DNA of 64,000 bases, from contig JBBPIJ010000006.1 of assembly GCA_038040395.1 (NCBI GenBank), positions 52,629 to 116,628 of the forward strand, given 5' to 3'. This document shows, in pieces, positions 34,568 through 43,710 of the stretch. Under the pieces are notes generated by a model. The model did no database searches, had not been told where the DNA came from, and saw nothing but the letters and a program-made list of their open reading frames with translations. Within the stretch, counting starts at the first letter, position 1; every line of letters begins with the position of its first letter. The stretch comes from VAXT01 sp038040395 (lineage in GTDB: Bacteria; Actinomycetota; Thermoleophilia; Gaiellales; Gaiellaceae). The translations under genes and the position numbers were made by a program.

Positions 34568-37500
34568 CTACCTGCGGCCGACGACGAGCTTGACCGGGAA
34601 GCCGCGGCGCTTGACCGTGCCGCGCCTCGGGTTCTGGCTGGTCACGCGGCCGACGCGGCCCGAGCGGGTCCGCCGGATGGTCCCGACCGAGCAGTGCCTC
34701 GCGCGGATCCGCTGCTTCGCCGTCGCGAGCTTCAAGCCGATCACCCGCGGGACGACGCAGCGCACCGTCACCGGTGGTGGCGGCGGAGGTGGAACCGGTG
34801 GAGGAGGTGGAAGAGGTGGCGGCGGAGGAGGTTGAGGTGCCGGTGGCGGCGGAGGCGGCGGAGGTGGCGGAGGTGGTGGTGGCGGTGGCGGTGGCATCGG
34901 CCCGCCGTCAGTGATCGTGAAGTTCGTGTTCGAGAGGTCGAAGAAGATGTTGCCGACGGCCTCGATCTTCACGCGAGCAGTGGTCGTCGGAACGTTGGGA
35001 ATCGAAACGGCCTCCGAACCGTCGTTCGGAGTGCTATCCGCGAGCACGAGCGGGTATGTCTGGCCGCCGTCCGTGGAGAGGCTGACCTTCACGTTGGACG
35101 CGCTCGTCGGAAGGATGTCCGTGTTGGCCTTGTCCCAGGTGACCGTCTGCACGGACCAGCCGGGATAGGTGACCGCGGTGTTCGGCGAGGTCACGAGGAA
35201 CGGGCCGGCATTTGTGGCGAGGGTGAGCGTCAGGTCGGCGCTGTTGTTGCCGCCGCCCCCGGGTCGAAGGTCGCGCGCGGTCATACGGAAGCTCAGCGTC
35301 GGCGGCGGGCCTACGTAGTCGATGGTCGGAAGGAACTCGGAGAAGCACTCCTTGACCGGGATCGACACGGGCGGCGCGATCTGGCCCGCAGTGCACGCCC
35401 CGGTCTCGGCGTTCGTGTTGTTGCTCAGGATCTGGTCGAGATCGGGGAAGACTCGCGTCGGGCTCGTCGTGACGTGATTCTCGCCGGGCGAGTTGTAGAG
35501 CAGCGTCCCCTCTTCGGTGACGGGTGCCGACTTCGGGAACATGGCGAAGAGCGGGCCGTTCGTCTTCACGTTGTTCAGCAGCGACGTGCCCGAAGCTCCA
35601 CCGCGGTCGTTCTGCTCCCACGAGTACGTGATCGGGTCGCCCTCCGGGTCGGTTGCGCTCCCGGTCAGGGCGAACGGCGTCCGCAGCGGAATCGTGTAAC
35701 CGGCCGGCACGGTGACGGCGGGATAGTGGTTCCCGGTCGGCATGACGATGCCCTGGTTGTCCACGGCGCCGCCCTTGTCGGTCTCGCCGGCGAAGCCGGA
35801 GGCGCTCGCAGTGAAGTCCTGAACCGCGATCAGCACGGGGTTGTTGGTCAGAGCGAGGTTGCCTCCGTACGTGACCTGGAAGCCGGTGGTGTTGAACGTG
35901 CCGCCGGCGAACCCGGCGACGGTGGCCGTGGCGCCTGCCGGAAGGAGCGGCGTCAGCGCGGCCTGGACGCCGGCTGCCGTGTAGTCGACGCCGTTCGTGA
36001 TCGGCGCGGAGAGGCTCCCGTCGTAGTTGAGCCGGAACGAGTCGGCGGTGCCCCCGTGGTTCGTCTCCTGGACGGAGGCGAAGCAGGAGCAGACGAGCTC
36101 GCGGAGCTCGATGTTCGGCACGTCGAGGCCTGCGGAGGCGCCCGAGTACGTGACGGTGAAGCCGGTGCTCGCGGCGCCGGTCACGGTTGCGGTCCCCGCG
36201 AAGCCGGAGATGGCGTTGATCGCGCTGGTGAGGTTCGCGCTGGTGTACGGAAGCCCGCTGCCGCCGATGAGCGCGGAGTCGTTGCCGCCGATGCGCGCCC
36301 GGAACGGCGAGAAGAACGTGCTCGAGCCCCCTCCGGAGTTCGCCAGGTCAGGCGTGCCCAGCGTGTACTGGAACGTCTTGGTGCTCGGGACGGCGGTGAT
36401 CGTGAACGTGCCGTTGTACCCCCCGACCCCGACGCTCGCAATCGTGACGACGTCGCCGACGGAGCGGTTGTGCGCGGCGGTCGTCTTGATCGTCGCCGTC
36501 GTTCCCGACGAGCTGGCCCCGGGCACGGCCGGCGTCACGGTTCCGCCGCCGGACACCGGTAGCCCGCTCACCGGGTTCGTGTACTGGAAGGACCTCGTGC
36601 TCGGGACGGCTGTGACTGTCCAGGCCCCGTTGTAGCCGGCGACGCCGACGCCCGAGACCGTCGCGACCTCACCAACCTGGAGGGAGTGCGCCGATCCGGT
36701 CGCGATCGTGACGGTCGTGCCGTTCTCCTCGGCACCGCCGCGGGACGTCGAGCTGGGCGGCGCGTTGATGCCGGTGCTCAGAGGAGCGATCGTCGCGGTT
36801 GGCGCGTACCCGGGGCCGAACGTGACGACCTGGACCTCGTCGCCGCCGCCGAAGTGGCGGAGCGAGACCGTCTGCACCTCGTTGATCGCCGACTGGCTCG
36901 AGGAGACGTACGTGATGATCTCCTGCTGGCTGCGCTCCGAGAAGTACCCGTCGCTGTGCGGCTGCTCGTCGTCCGTCAGGCAGATCCCCGCATAGGCCAT
37001 GATCGACTGGCCGCTGCCGGGCTCGACCGAGTTCGCGGCGTTGCGGTTACCGCCCGAGCAGTTGAGCTGGTTGCCGTTGAACGTGTGGTTGCCTGAGAAC
37101 TGGTGGCCCATCTCGTGGGCGACGTAGTCGACGGCGAAGAAGTCGCCGACGGGCGTGGGGACGCCGGTGCAGCCACCGGCCTTGTTCGAGCGGCCGACCA
37201 CGCCGAGGTTCGCCACGCCGCCACCGGGCTGTCCGAGGGCGAGGTGGCCGATGTCGTAGTTCGACGCTCCGATGATCTGGCCGATCACGTAGCGGGCGCG
37301 GGTCGTGCTCGAGCACCCGGTGACCTGCGATTGGGAGAAGCAGCCTGCGGCACCGCAAGGCCCGTTGGGGCCGACGGCGTCGGCGTACGTGTTCAGGTTG
37401 AGGAGGTCGTTGTTGGCGATCAATTGCAGGCGGATCGTGAGGTCATCCTCGTAGACCTGCGAGACGCGGTTCATCAGCGCGACCTTCGCGGCGGTCACGT

Positions 37501-38266
37501 TCCCGGGTCCTCCGTGGTACGTGCTGTACCCCGGATCGGTGATCAGCGCGAGCCGGTAGGTCCGGAGCTGCTCGCCTGTCGGCGGCTCTCGGGACGGCTC
37601 CACGAGGAGGCGGGCGGAGCCGAGGACACGATCGACAACCTTGGGGTCCACCCTCTTTGCAGACTGGGCGTAGTAGCTCGCGTAGATGCCCGGGTTGCGG
37701 CCGACGTAGTACGGGTCGATGTACCAGGCGCCGTGTGGCGAGCGAACCGAAGCCCGGAAGCCGAGCGGGGTCAGGTCGGCATGGATCGTGGCGGTCGGGT
37801 CCGTGACGCCTCGCCCGCTGTAGGTCTTGATCGCCGGATGGAGCCTCGCGAGGCCCGGCGCCATGATCGCCGACTCCTCGAGGGAGAACCGTTGGAATGA
37901 GCCGTTCGGCGCGGGCAGCGAGACGACAAGGGGGTTGCTCCTAGCTGCGGGAGTTCGTTCGCGGGGCGCGAGGGCGAGCACGGAACGCAGGCCGGCCGTG
38001 TCCAGGGTGAGAGGGCGGAAGTTCGCCGCGTGGACGCCGACGGTCCTTCCCTGCGCCTGCTGCGGCTTCGCGGCCTTTGTCCAGAGGCCCTTTGTGTCGT
38101 TCCTGTCCTCGAGCGCGCGCAGTTGCTTCGCCGACGGGGTTGGCGCAGCGCTCTGTGCCGAGACCGTCGCCGCTGCTACGGCTATCGCGAGAACGAGGCC
38201 GAGCACAAGGCCGGCCGTCGCAAGGCTTCCTCGCCGCGAGCGGCGCGGATCGTCGTTCGAGCGCAA
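34568..38266 (-). CDS. Secreted zinc metalloprotease (reprolysin-like) with polyproline-PASTA tail
   Basis: 1232 residues; TTG start with an AGGGGGA ribosome binding site at 6 nt. Signal peptide/anchor ~17-38, propeptide-like region, metalloprotease domain (~210-480) with the metzincin zinc motif HEMGHQFSGNH (~385), the three His ligands and Glu intact. Then Ig-like domains, two near-identical (ITAVPSTKTFQYT and VTAVPSTRSFQYT, ~530-660), a cadherin-like repeat (~880-970), a proline tract (~1120-1164) and the PASTA-like domain (~1167-1232, ending VKLVVGRR). It should be an extracellular protease, and could conceivably process the other tailed proteins. Convergent with the AlkZ-like gene; the stop codons are adjacent. 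Confidence 0.85.
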   Translation of the reverse strand: MRSNDDPRRSRRGSLATAGLVLGLVLAIAVAAATVSAQSAAPTPSAKQLRALEDRNDTKGLWTKAAKPQQAQGRTVGVHAANFRPLTLDTAGLRSVLALAPRERTPAARSNPLVVSLPAPNGSFQRFSLEESAIMAPGLARLHPAIKTYSGRGVTDPTATIHADLTPLGFRASVRSPHGAWYIDPYYVGRNPGIYASYYAQSAKRVDPKVVDRVLGSARLLVEPSREPPTGEQLRTYRLALITDPGYSTYHGGPGNVTAAKVALMNRVSQVYEDDLTIRLQLIANNDLLNLNTYADAVGPNGPCGAAGCFSQSQVTGCSSTTRARYVIGQIIGASNYDIGHLALGQPGGGVANLGVVGRSNKAGGCTGVPTPVGDFFAVDYVAHEMGHQFSGNHTFNGNQLNCSGGNRNAANSVEPGSGQSIMAYAGICLTDDEQPHSDGYFSERSQQEIITYVSSSQSAINEVQTVSLRHFGGGDEVQVVTFGPGYAPTATIAPLSTGINAPPSSTSRGGAEENGTTVTIATGSAHSLQVGEVATVSGVGVAGYNGAWTVTAVPSTRSFQYTNPVSGLPVSGGGTVTPAVPGASSSGTTATIKTTAAHNRSVGDVVTIASVGVGGYNGTFTITAVPSTKTFQYTLGTPDLANSGGGSSTFFSPFRARIGGNDSALIGGSGLPYTSANLTSAINAISGFAGTATVTGAASTGFTVTYSGASAGLDVPNIELRELVCSCFASVQETNHGGTADSFRLNYDGSLSAPITNGVDYTAAGVQAALTPLLPAGATATVAGFAGGTFNTTGFQVTYGGNLALTNNPVLIAVQDFTASASGFAGETDKGGAVDNQGIVMPTGNHYPAVTVPAGYTIPLRTPFALTGSATDPEGDPITYSWEQNDRGGASGTSLLNNVKTNGPLFAMFPKSAPVTEEGTLLYNSPGENHVTTSPTRVFPDLDQILSNNTNAETGACTAGQIAPPVSIPVKECFSEFLPTIDYVGPPPTLSFRMTARDLRPGGGGNNSADLTLTLATNAGPFLVTSPNTAVTYPGWSVQTVTWDKANTDILPTSASNVKVSLSTDGGQTYPLVLADSTPNDGSEAVSIPNVPTTTARVKIEAVGNIFFDLSNTNFTITDGGPMPPPPPPPPPPPPPPPPPPAPQPPPPPPLPPPPPVPPPPPPPVTVRCVVPRVIGLKLATAKQRIRARHCSVGTIRRTRSGRVGRVTSQNPRRGTVKRRGFPVKLVVGRR

Positions 38267-38347
38267 ATCTGGTTCCCCCTCCGAGCTGCCCCGATTTCCT
38301 CAGAGTGTAGGGCGATTCGCGCTGTTCTCAAAATGCCGGAGACCCGG

Positions 38348-39007
38348 CTAGCGCCTGGCCAGGCGTGAGCCGCCGACGATCGCCTCGCGGCCGCCCGTGA
38401 ACCGAACGAGCGCCTTGCCCTTGCCGTCGTAGTCGGGTGACCAGACGACGATCACGGCCTCCTCGCCGTTGACGATGCACGGCTCGTCGCCCTCGGGGTC
38501 GAGACCGCGCCAGACCCTGACGAAGGGGTTCTCCTCCCACTCGCGGCCGATCGTGGTCTCGTCGGTGTGGCCCGGCAGGACGCGCGTCTCGGCGGGGAGC
38601 TTCATCAGCACGTCCATCACCGAGTGCCGGATCGCCGACACGTCGCGTCCGCCGCCGACCGCGTCCTTGAAGAGGATGTCGCCCGAGAAGCAGAGCTCGC
38701 CGTTGACGAGGAACGCGAGGTGATCCGCGGAGTGGCCCGGCGTCGGCAGCGCCTCGACGCGGAGCCCGCCGACCTCCAGTGAGCCGGTGACGACCTCGAC
38801 TCCGAGCTCGTCCTCATGGGCGATGTGATCGGGATCGGCGTGGGTCCGCAGCACGTGCTGGGGCTCGACCCTCCAGTTCCGGGCGGCTTCGAGCAAGGGC
38901 TCCATCGGCGCGCCGGAGTCGACGAAGACGGCCGTCCCGCCCTCCTCGTCCGCGAGGACGTAGGCGTTCGAGAGCCAGCCCGGATCCATGCTTCGTTCGA
39001 TGAGCAA
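38348..39007 (-). CDS. MBL-fold metallo-hydrolase
   Basis: 219 residues from TTG 39007 (MLIERSMDPGWLSNAYVLAD); ATG 38989 is an alternative. TTG is favoured by a TAGCCT -10 box 8 nt upstream. Beta-lactamase-fold motifs: HADPDH in place of the usual HxHxDH, TPGHSADH, FSGDILF, GHTDETTIGREWEENP. The second histidine of motif 1 is Asp, an altered metal site. Resembles glyoxalase II-like hydrolases; substrate unknown. Confidence 0.8.
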   Translation of the reverse strand: MLIERSMDPGWLSNAYVLADEEGGTAVFVDSGAPMEPLLEAARNWRVEPQHVLRTHADPDHIAHEDELGVEVVTGSLEVGGLRVEALPTPGHSADHLAFLVNGELCFSGDILFKDAVGGGRDVSAIRHSVMDVLMKLPAETRVLPGHTDETTIGREWEENPFVRVWRGLDPEGDEPCIVNGEEAVIVVWSPDYDGKGKALVRFTGGREAIVGGSRLARR

Positions 39008-39049
39008 GGCTGGATAGGCTACTTCGGGGCAACCGACGAGGAGGACACC

Positions 39050-39781
39050 TTGGCTGGGCTGATGGATCGCACGCTTTCGATTATCAAGGCGAAGTGGAAC
39101 GCACTGCTGAACCGGACTGAGAATCCGAACGAGACCCTCGACTACTCCTACGAGAAGCAGCTCGAGCTGCTCCAGAACGTCAAGCGCGGCGTCGCCGACG
39201 TCGTCACGGCGAAGAAGCGGCTGGAGCTTCAGGCGGGCAAGCTCGAGACAAGCGTCCCAAAGCTGGAGTCGCAGGCGCGCGAGGCGCTCGCGGCGGACCG
39301 CGAGGACCTCGCCCGGCTGGCGCTCGAGCGCAAGACCGCGGCTCAGACCCAGCTTCAGGACCTCGACCGGCAGGTCGGCGAGCTCGACCAGCAGCAAGAG
39401 AAGCTGATCGCGAACGAGAAGACCCTCGCCGCGAAGATCGAGTCGTTCCGCACCCAGAAGGAGGTCATGAAGGCGCAGTACTCGGCCGCCGAGGCCTCGG
39501 TGCGGATTGGCGAGGCGTCGACCGGCATCGGCTCTCAGATGGCGGACACCGGCGCCGCGATCGAGCGCGCGCGGAACAAGACCGAGGAGATGCAGGCGCG
39601 CGCCTCGGCCATGGACGAGCTGATCGCCTCGGGCACGCTCGAGGACTTCACGTCGGGCGGCGACACGCAGCTCGACCGCGAGCTCGCCCAGCTGACGTCG
39701 AAGTCGAAGGTCGATGACGAGCTGTCGAAGATGAAGGCAGAGCTCGGCGCCGGAGCTGAGAGCAAGGAGCTTCCGCAGTAG
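39050..39781 (+). CDS. pspA: Phage shock protein A (PspA/IM30/Vipp1 family)
   Basis: 243 residues from TTG 39050, chosen because GAGGAGGA precedes it and the resulting MAGLMDRTLSIIKAKWNALL aligns with the amphipathic N-terminal helix of PspA; ATG 39062 would remove part of it. The rest is continuous alpha-helix and coiled coil (NPNETLDYSYEKQLELLQNV; SFRTQKEVMKAQYSAAEA). PspA/IM30 proteins form ESCRT-III-like assemblies that protect the inner membrane. The PspA-associated protein and HtpX are encoded 1-2.5 kb downstream, facing this gene. Confidence 0.9.
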   Translation: MAGLMDRTLSIIKAKWNALLNRTENPNETLDYSYEKQLELLQNVKRGVADVVTAKKRLELQAGKLETSVPKLESQAREALAADREDLARLALERKTAAQTQLQDLDRQVGELDQQQEKLIANEKTLAAKIESFRTQKEVMKAQYSAAEASVRIGEASTGIGSQMADTGAAIERARNKTEEMQARASAMDELIASGTLEDFTSGGDTQLDRELAQLTSKSKVDDELSKMKAELGAGAESKELPQ

Positions 39782-39834
39782 GACATCTCGGGCACTGGGA
39801 CGACGTCGAGCCCGCTCGCCGCGAGAAGGGCGAG

Positions 39835-40695
39835 ATGGCCGCGAGCTGGCAGCGGCTCGGCGATGCCGTCGGGTGCGTCGGCATCGGCGTCAACCGTGTC
39901 CGCATCGATCCGGGGCGCCTGTCGACGCCGCCACATTCGCACGGCGCCTCCGAGGAGATCGTCTTCGTCCTCGGCGGATCCGGCATCTCGTGGCAGGACG
40001 AGCAGGTCTACGAGCTACGCCCGGGTGACTGCATCGTCCATCTCGCCGACCACGAGGAGCACACGCTCCAAGGTGGGCCCGAGGGCCTCGACGTGCTCAT
40101 CTACGGCACCCGGCATCCGACCGAGCTCGGCTGGCTGCCGCGCTCGAAGGCGATCCGACTGGGTTACCCATGGGTCGAGGGCCGCACCGACGACCCGTGG
40201 GACGTCGAGGCGCAGGCCGAGCCGCTCGTCTTCGGCGAGCCTTCGCCGCGGCCGAAGAACATCGTCAACGTCGACGAGGCCGAGGCCGAGGAATGGGAGA
40301 AGAACGACTGCGGCGGGATCGAACGGGCGCTCGGTCGCCAGGCCGGCGCAATGCTGACCGGGATGCGCCACGAGATCATCCCCGAGGGGAAGCTCAACTG
40401 CCCGCCGCACTGCCACGGCTTGGAGGAGGAGTTCTTCGTCGCCCTCGACGGCGAGGGCACGTGCCTGCTCGGGGACGAGGAGTTCCCTCTGCGCCGCGGA
40501 TCGATCGTCGGCCGGCCGCCCAACACGGGTGTGGCGCACGCGTTCCGGGGCCCCATGACGCTCCTCACCTACGGGAAGAACGAGCTGAACGAGATCTGTT
40601 ACTACCCGCGCTCGAACAAGATCGGCTTCTTCGGCGTCGGCGTCATCGGCCGCATCGAGAAGCTCGACTACTGGGACGGCGAACCGCCCGCTTAG
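39835..40695 (+). CDS. Double-cupin protein
   Basis: 286 residues with two cupin domains. Domain 1 (~15-95) has TPPHSHGASEEIVFVLGGSG, domain 2 (~175-260) has NCPPHCHGLEEEFFVALDGE, each with the HxH...E metal motif, so both probably bind a metal. The frame upstream of the ATG still looks protein-like (HWDDVEPARREKGE) without a usable start, so the native N-terminus may be longer. It starts 53 bp after pspA and may be co-transcribed. Function unknown. Confidence 0.8.
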   Translation: MAASWQRLGDAVGCVGIGVNRVRIDPGRLSTPPHSHGASEEIVFVLGGSGISWQDEQVYELRPGDCIVHLADHEEHTLQGGPEGLDVLIYGTRHPTELGWLPRSKAIRLGYPWVEGRTDDPWDVEAQAEPLVFGEPSPRPKNIVNVDEAEAEEWEKNDCGGIERALGRQAGAMLTGMRHEIIPEGKLNCPPHCHGLEEEFFVALDGEGTCLLGDEEFPLRRGSIVGRPPNTGVAHAFRGPMTLLTYGKNELNEICYYPRSNKIGFFGVGVIGRIEKLDYWDGEPPA

Positions 40696-40744
40696 CCGAC
40701 GCACCGAACACGAACGAACCTGCGCCAACTCTCATCGGGTCTGA

Positions 40745-40773
40745 CCCCGATTTGGTGTCGTGTCAAATCGGGG
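40745..40773. terminator. Bidirectional hairpin between convergent genes
   Basis: Perfect 10-bp inverted repeat CCCCGATTTG (40745-40754) / CAAATCGGGG (40764-40773), 9-nt loop, between the cupin stop and the PspAB stop. No long U-tract, so termination is inferred from position. Confidence 0.5.
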
Positions 40774-40788
40774 CGTCGAACACCGCAA

Positions 40789-40812
40789 GCCTGGTACCAG
40801 GCACTGGACATG
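40789..40812. repeat. Palindromic intergenic element (GCCTGGTACCAGGC)
   Basis: Perfect 14-bp palindrome (40789-40802) followed by ACTGGACATG. A related element with GGTGCCTGGCACC followed by GGACATG lies at 48465-48500, suggesting a dispersed family. Confidence 0.5.
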
Positions 40813-40816
40813 GCCC

Positions 40817-41386
40817 TCAGATCGGTGCGTCGAAGAGGGCCAGCCACCGGGTCAGGTCCTGCTCGACCGGCAGCTCCTTCTCCAGCTTCGCCTTCAGCTC
40901 CAGCTCCTCGGCGTTGTCGCGCTGCTTGCCCTCGCCGGTCGGGATGAACGGCCAGAACGCCCCGCGCTTGAAGCCGTAGACCCAGTAGACCGGATGCTTG
41001 CCGCCCTGGAACTTGAAGACCGCGGCGAGAAGCTGCTCGCCGAAGCCTCGGGCAACGAGCTCCGACGCGACGAGATGCACCGTCGCCACGAGCTCCTCGA
41101 AGTCCTTGTCGCGGATGATCAGCCACTCGAATCCGAACTCGTCGCCGCGCCGCTCGATCTTCGAGTGCGACTCCTGAGCCGAGACCTCGAGCAGCTCCTG
41201 GAGCTCGTTCTCGGCGCGAACGAACTCGCCCGCCGAGAGCGGCTTGAAGATGACGGCCGCATCCCCGGTCGGCTTCAGCCCGAGATCCGTCTCGAGCGTG
41301 ATCCGAGCCGTCGAGATCGCGAACAGCTTCTCCTGGATCGCCTTCTTGAGCTTCTTGCGCCCGAAGAGGACGTTCGTCAGGCCCAA
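40817..41386 (-). CDS. pspAB: PspA-associated protein PspAB
   Basis: 189 residues. TTG start directly after the htpX stop (TAATTG), so translation is coupled. Family-like blocks are MGLTNVLFGRKKLKKAIQEK, TDLGLKPTGDAAVIFKPLS, FGFEWLIIRDKDFEELV and VYGFKRGAFWPFIPTGEGKQ. PspAB is known from genomic linkage with PspA and HtpX in actinobacteria and archaea; its biochemistry is not settled. Confidence 0.82.
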   Translation of the reverse strand: MGLTNVLFGRKKLKKAIQEKLFAISTARITLETDLGLKPTGDAAVIFKPLSAGEFVRAENELQELLEVSAQESHSKIERRGDEFGFEWLIIRDKDFEELVATVHLVASELVARGFGEQLLAAVFKFQGGKHPVYWVYGFKRGAFWPFIPTGEGKQRDNAEELELKAKLEKELPVEQDLTRWLALFDAPI

Positions 41387-42307
41387 TTACAGATCGACCG
41401 GAACCGGGCGGCCCATCTCGCGCGAGATCTCGGCGAGGCGCGCGAGGCGCTTCTCGAGTGGCGGGTGGGTCATGAAGAGCTCGGCCGCGCCCTTCTTCAC
41501 GCTCGTCGGGATGATGAAGAACGCATTCATGCCGGCGACCTCGCGCAGGTCCTGCTGCGGGATCTGCGTGATGCGGCTCGCGATCTTCTGGAGCGCGCTC
41601 ATCAGGTTCTCGGGTGCGCCTGTGATCAACGCTGCGCCGCGGTCGGCTGCATACTCGCGGTAACGCGAGATCATCATGATCAGGACATAGCTGATCACGT
41701 AGGTGAGGATCGAGACCGCGAACATGATCAGCCAGATGGGCGCGCCGCCGCTCCGGTCGCGGTCGCCGCCGCTGAACATCCCGCCCCACAGGCCGAAGCG
41801 CGCGAGCATCGCGGCGAGCATGGAGAAGAAGCTCGCGATCGTCATTACGGCCACGTCCCGGTTCGCGACGTGCGTGAGCTCGTGGGCGAGGACGCCCTCG
41901 ATCTCGTGCGGCTCGAGCCGGTCCCAGAGGCCTTGCGTGACCGCGACGACCGAGTGCTTCTGATTCCGACCCGTCGCGAAGGCGTTCGGCACCGCAGTCG
42001 GGATCACCGCGACGCGGGGCTTCGGGAGGTCGGCCATGGCGGCAAGCCGCTCGATCATCGCGTGCAGCTCGGGCGCCTGATCGGGCGTCACGATCTTGGC
42101 GCCGGACGCCAACAGAGCGATCTTGTCCGACGTGAAGTACTGGAAGAACGCGAGCACGCCCATGATCACGACGACGAAGAAGATCCCGACGTTCAGGACG
42201 TTGACCATGACGACGAAGAAGACGACGTACAGCAAGCCCAGCGTGAACATGGTCAGGAACAGCCGGCTCGAGAGGCCGAAGTCGCGCCCGTACGCACTAC
42301 GTTTCAT
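41387..42307 (-). CDS. htpX: M48 membrane metalloprotease HtpX
   Basis: 306 residues from ATG 42307 (MKRSAYGRDFGLS), chosen for an AAGGAG 11 nt upstream; the open frame extends 13 codons further. Two N-terminal transmembrane helices (~20-60), zinc motif HELTHVANRD (~140), two more helices (~155-215) and the third ligand region SRYREYAADRGAALI. It degrades damaged membrane proteins. A TACAAT -10 box lies ~43 nt upstream of the start. Confidence 0.92.
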   Translation of the reverse strand: MKRSAYGRDFGLSSRLFLTMFTLGLLYVVFFVVMVNVLNVGIFFVVVIMGVLAFFQYFTSDKIALLASGAKIVTPDQAPELHAMIERLAAMADLPKPRVAVIPTAVPNAFATGRNQKHSVVAVTQGLWDRLEPHEIEGVLAHELTHVANRDVAVMTIASFFSMLAAMLARFGLWGGMFSGGDRDRSGGAPIWLIMFAVSILTYVISYVLIMMISRYREYAADRGAALITGAPENLMSALQKIASRITQIPQQDLREVAGMNAFFIIPTSVKKGAAELFMTHPPLEKRLARLAEISREMGRPVPVDL

Positions 42308-42339
42308 CGAGAATCGCGCTCCTTGTGAAGCAGAGGGGG

Positions 42340-43698
42340 ATGACAAAGATTGTAGCCGTGGCGATCGGGCTCGCCGCGCTCCTCTCCTCCCCTGCGTGGG
42401 CGGCGCAGGGGGCGATCCCTGAGCGTGGCGCGGTGGGCCTGCTCGTTCTCGGCCGTGGGCAGGCGCTGCGGGAGGAGCTAGCGAGTGAGCGCTGCCGGTG
42501 CGAGATCACGATTCACCGGCTACCCCCGCCTCGCAGATACTCGATCCGAATCGTCGGCGCGGGGCTCCAGGGCTTGCTCGTCTCCGATCGAACGCGCGTC
42601 CCCGGCCTCGTGTCCCTCTCCGACGTCGAGGCGACGGTGCGCGCGCTCGAGCGCGGCGGGAAGCCGCCGATCACGTCCCGGCCGAATTCGGACCCTGACG
42701 ACGAGATCCGCGAGCTCGACGTCCGGCTGACGCAGGTCCACCAGGCCGGCCGGTGGGCCTATTGGATCCTGGCCGGAGCGCTCGTCGCCTTCGCGCTGGC
42801 GGCCCTCGCGCTCCGCTCGCCCCTTTGGGGTCGCGCTGCGCTGCTCGCACCGCCGATTGCGATGGCGACCGCGGTGGGGCTCAGCGGGCTCGAGCTCTCC
42901 CGCCCGCGCACCGTTGCGCTCGTCCTCCTCGCGGCCGTCGCGCTGGCTGCTCCGCTGCTTGCGGCGATCGCCCGGCGCGAGCGTGTTCTCGGCATGGCGC
43001 TACTCGCGATCTTCGTCGTCTATGCGGTCGCCTTCCTCTTCTCTTCGGAGACCGTGTCGCTCGCCGCGATCGGCCCACATCCGGAGGGAGGCGGGCGCTT
43101 CTACGGCTTCACGAACCTCATGGAAACGCTGCTGCTCGTCCCGGGACTCGTTGGCGCCGCGCTGCTCGGGAGGCGCTCGCTCGTCCCGGTCGGCCTCCTC
43201 GTGCTCGTCGTCGTGGGGTCGAGCCGGCTGGGAGCCGACGGGGGCGGCGTGCTCGTCTTCGCCGCCGCCTTCGTGTTCCTGTGGCTGCGGCTGCGGCGCG
43301 TTCCGATCACTCTGCGCACGCTCGCGCTCGTCGGGGCAGGCGCTGTCGCAGCCGGTCTCCTGCTCGTCGGCCTCGACGCCGCGCTCGGCGGAGCCAGCCA
43401 CGTGACCAGAGCGCTCGGCGACGGCCCGGGGGCGGTCGCGGGCGAGATCGCGCACCGCTGGAACGTCTCGGCGCACGGCCTCGTCTCCTCGGCCAACGCC
43501 GTCGTGCTCATCTCTTGCGGCGCGGCGGTGGTCGTCTGGGTCGGACTGCGCCGCCCGCGCTACGCAATCCTCGACGCCGTCCTGGTCGCGCTCGCGGTCT
43601 CGCTGCTCGTGAACGATTCGCCCCGAGACGTCGTCACCTGGGGCGCTCTCTCGTGCCTCGCGCTTCGCCTCTGGGAAGACGCTCGCCGCGTCCAGTAA
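42340..43698 (+). CDS. Polytopic membrane protein, unknown
   Basis: 452 residues from ATG 42340 (GAGGGGG just upstream); GTG 42325 is an alternative. A cleavable-looking signal (IVAVAIGLAALLSSPAWA), a ~110-residue outer domain with a CRC motif (ASERCRCEITIHR), then about ten hydrophobic helices (~135-440). Distinct loops: GPHPEGGGRFYGFTNLMETL and SRLGADGGG. The pattern recurs in actinobacterial membrane proteins of unknown role; I cannot assign one. Divergent from htpX; 12 bp before the cytochrome gene. Confidence 0.75.
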   Translation: MTKIVAVAIGLAALLSSPAWAAQGAIPERGAVGLLVLGRGQALREELASERCRCEITIHRLPPPRRYSIRIVGAGLQGLLVSDRTRVPGLVSLSDVEATVRALERGGKPPITSRPNSDPDDEIRELDVRLTQVHQAGRWAYWILAGALVAFALAALALRSPLWGRAALLAPPIAMATAVGLSGLELSRPRTVALVLLAAVALAAPLLAAIARRERVLGMALLAIFVVYAVAFLFSSETVSLAAIGPHPEGGGRFYGFTNLMETLLLVPGLVGAALLGRRSLVPVGLLVLVVVGSSRLGADGGGVLVFAAAFVFLWLRLRRVPITLRTLALVGAGAVAAGLLLVGLDAALGGASHVTRALGDGPGAVAGEIAHRWNVSAHGLVSSANAVVLISCGAAVVVWVGLRRPRYAILDAVLVALAVSLLVNDSPRDVVTWGALSCLALRLWEDARRVQ

Positions 43699-43710
43699 AC
43701 TCGCGCTCCT

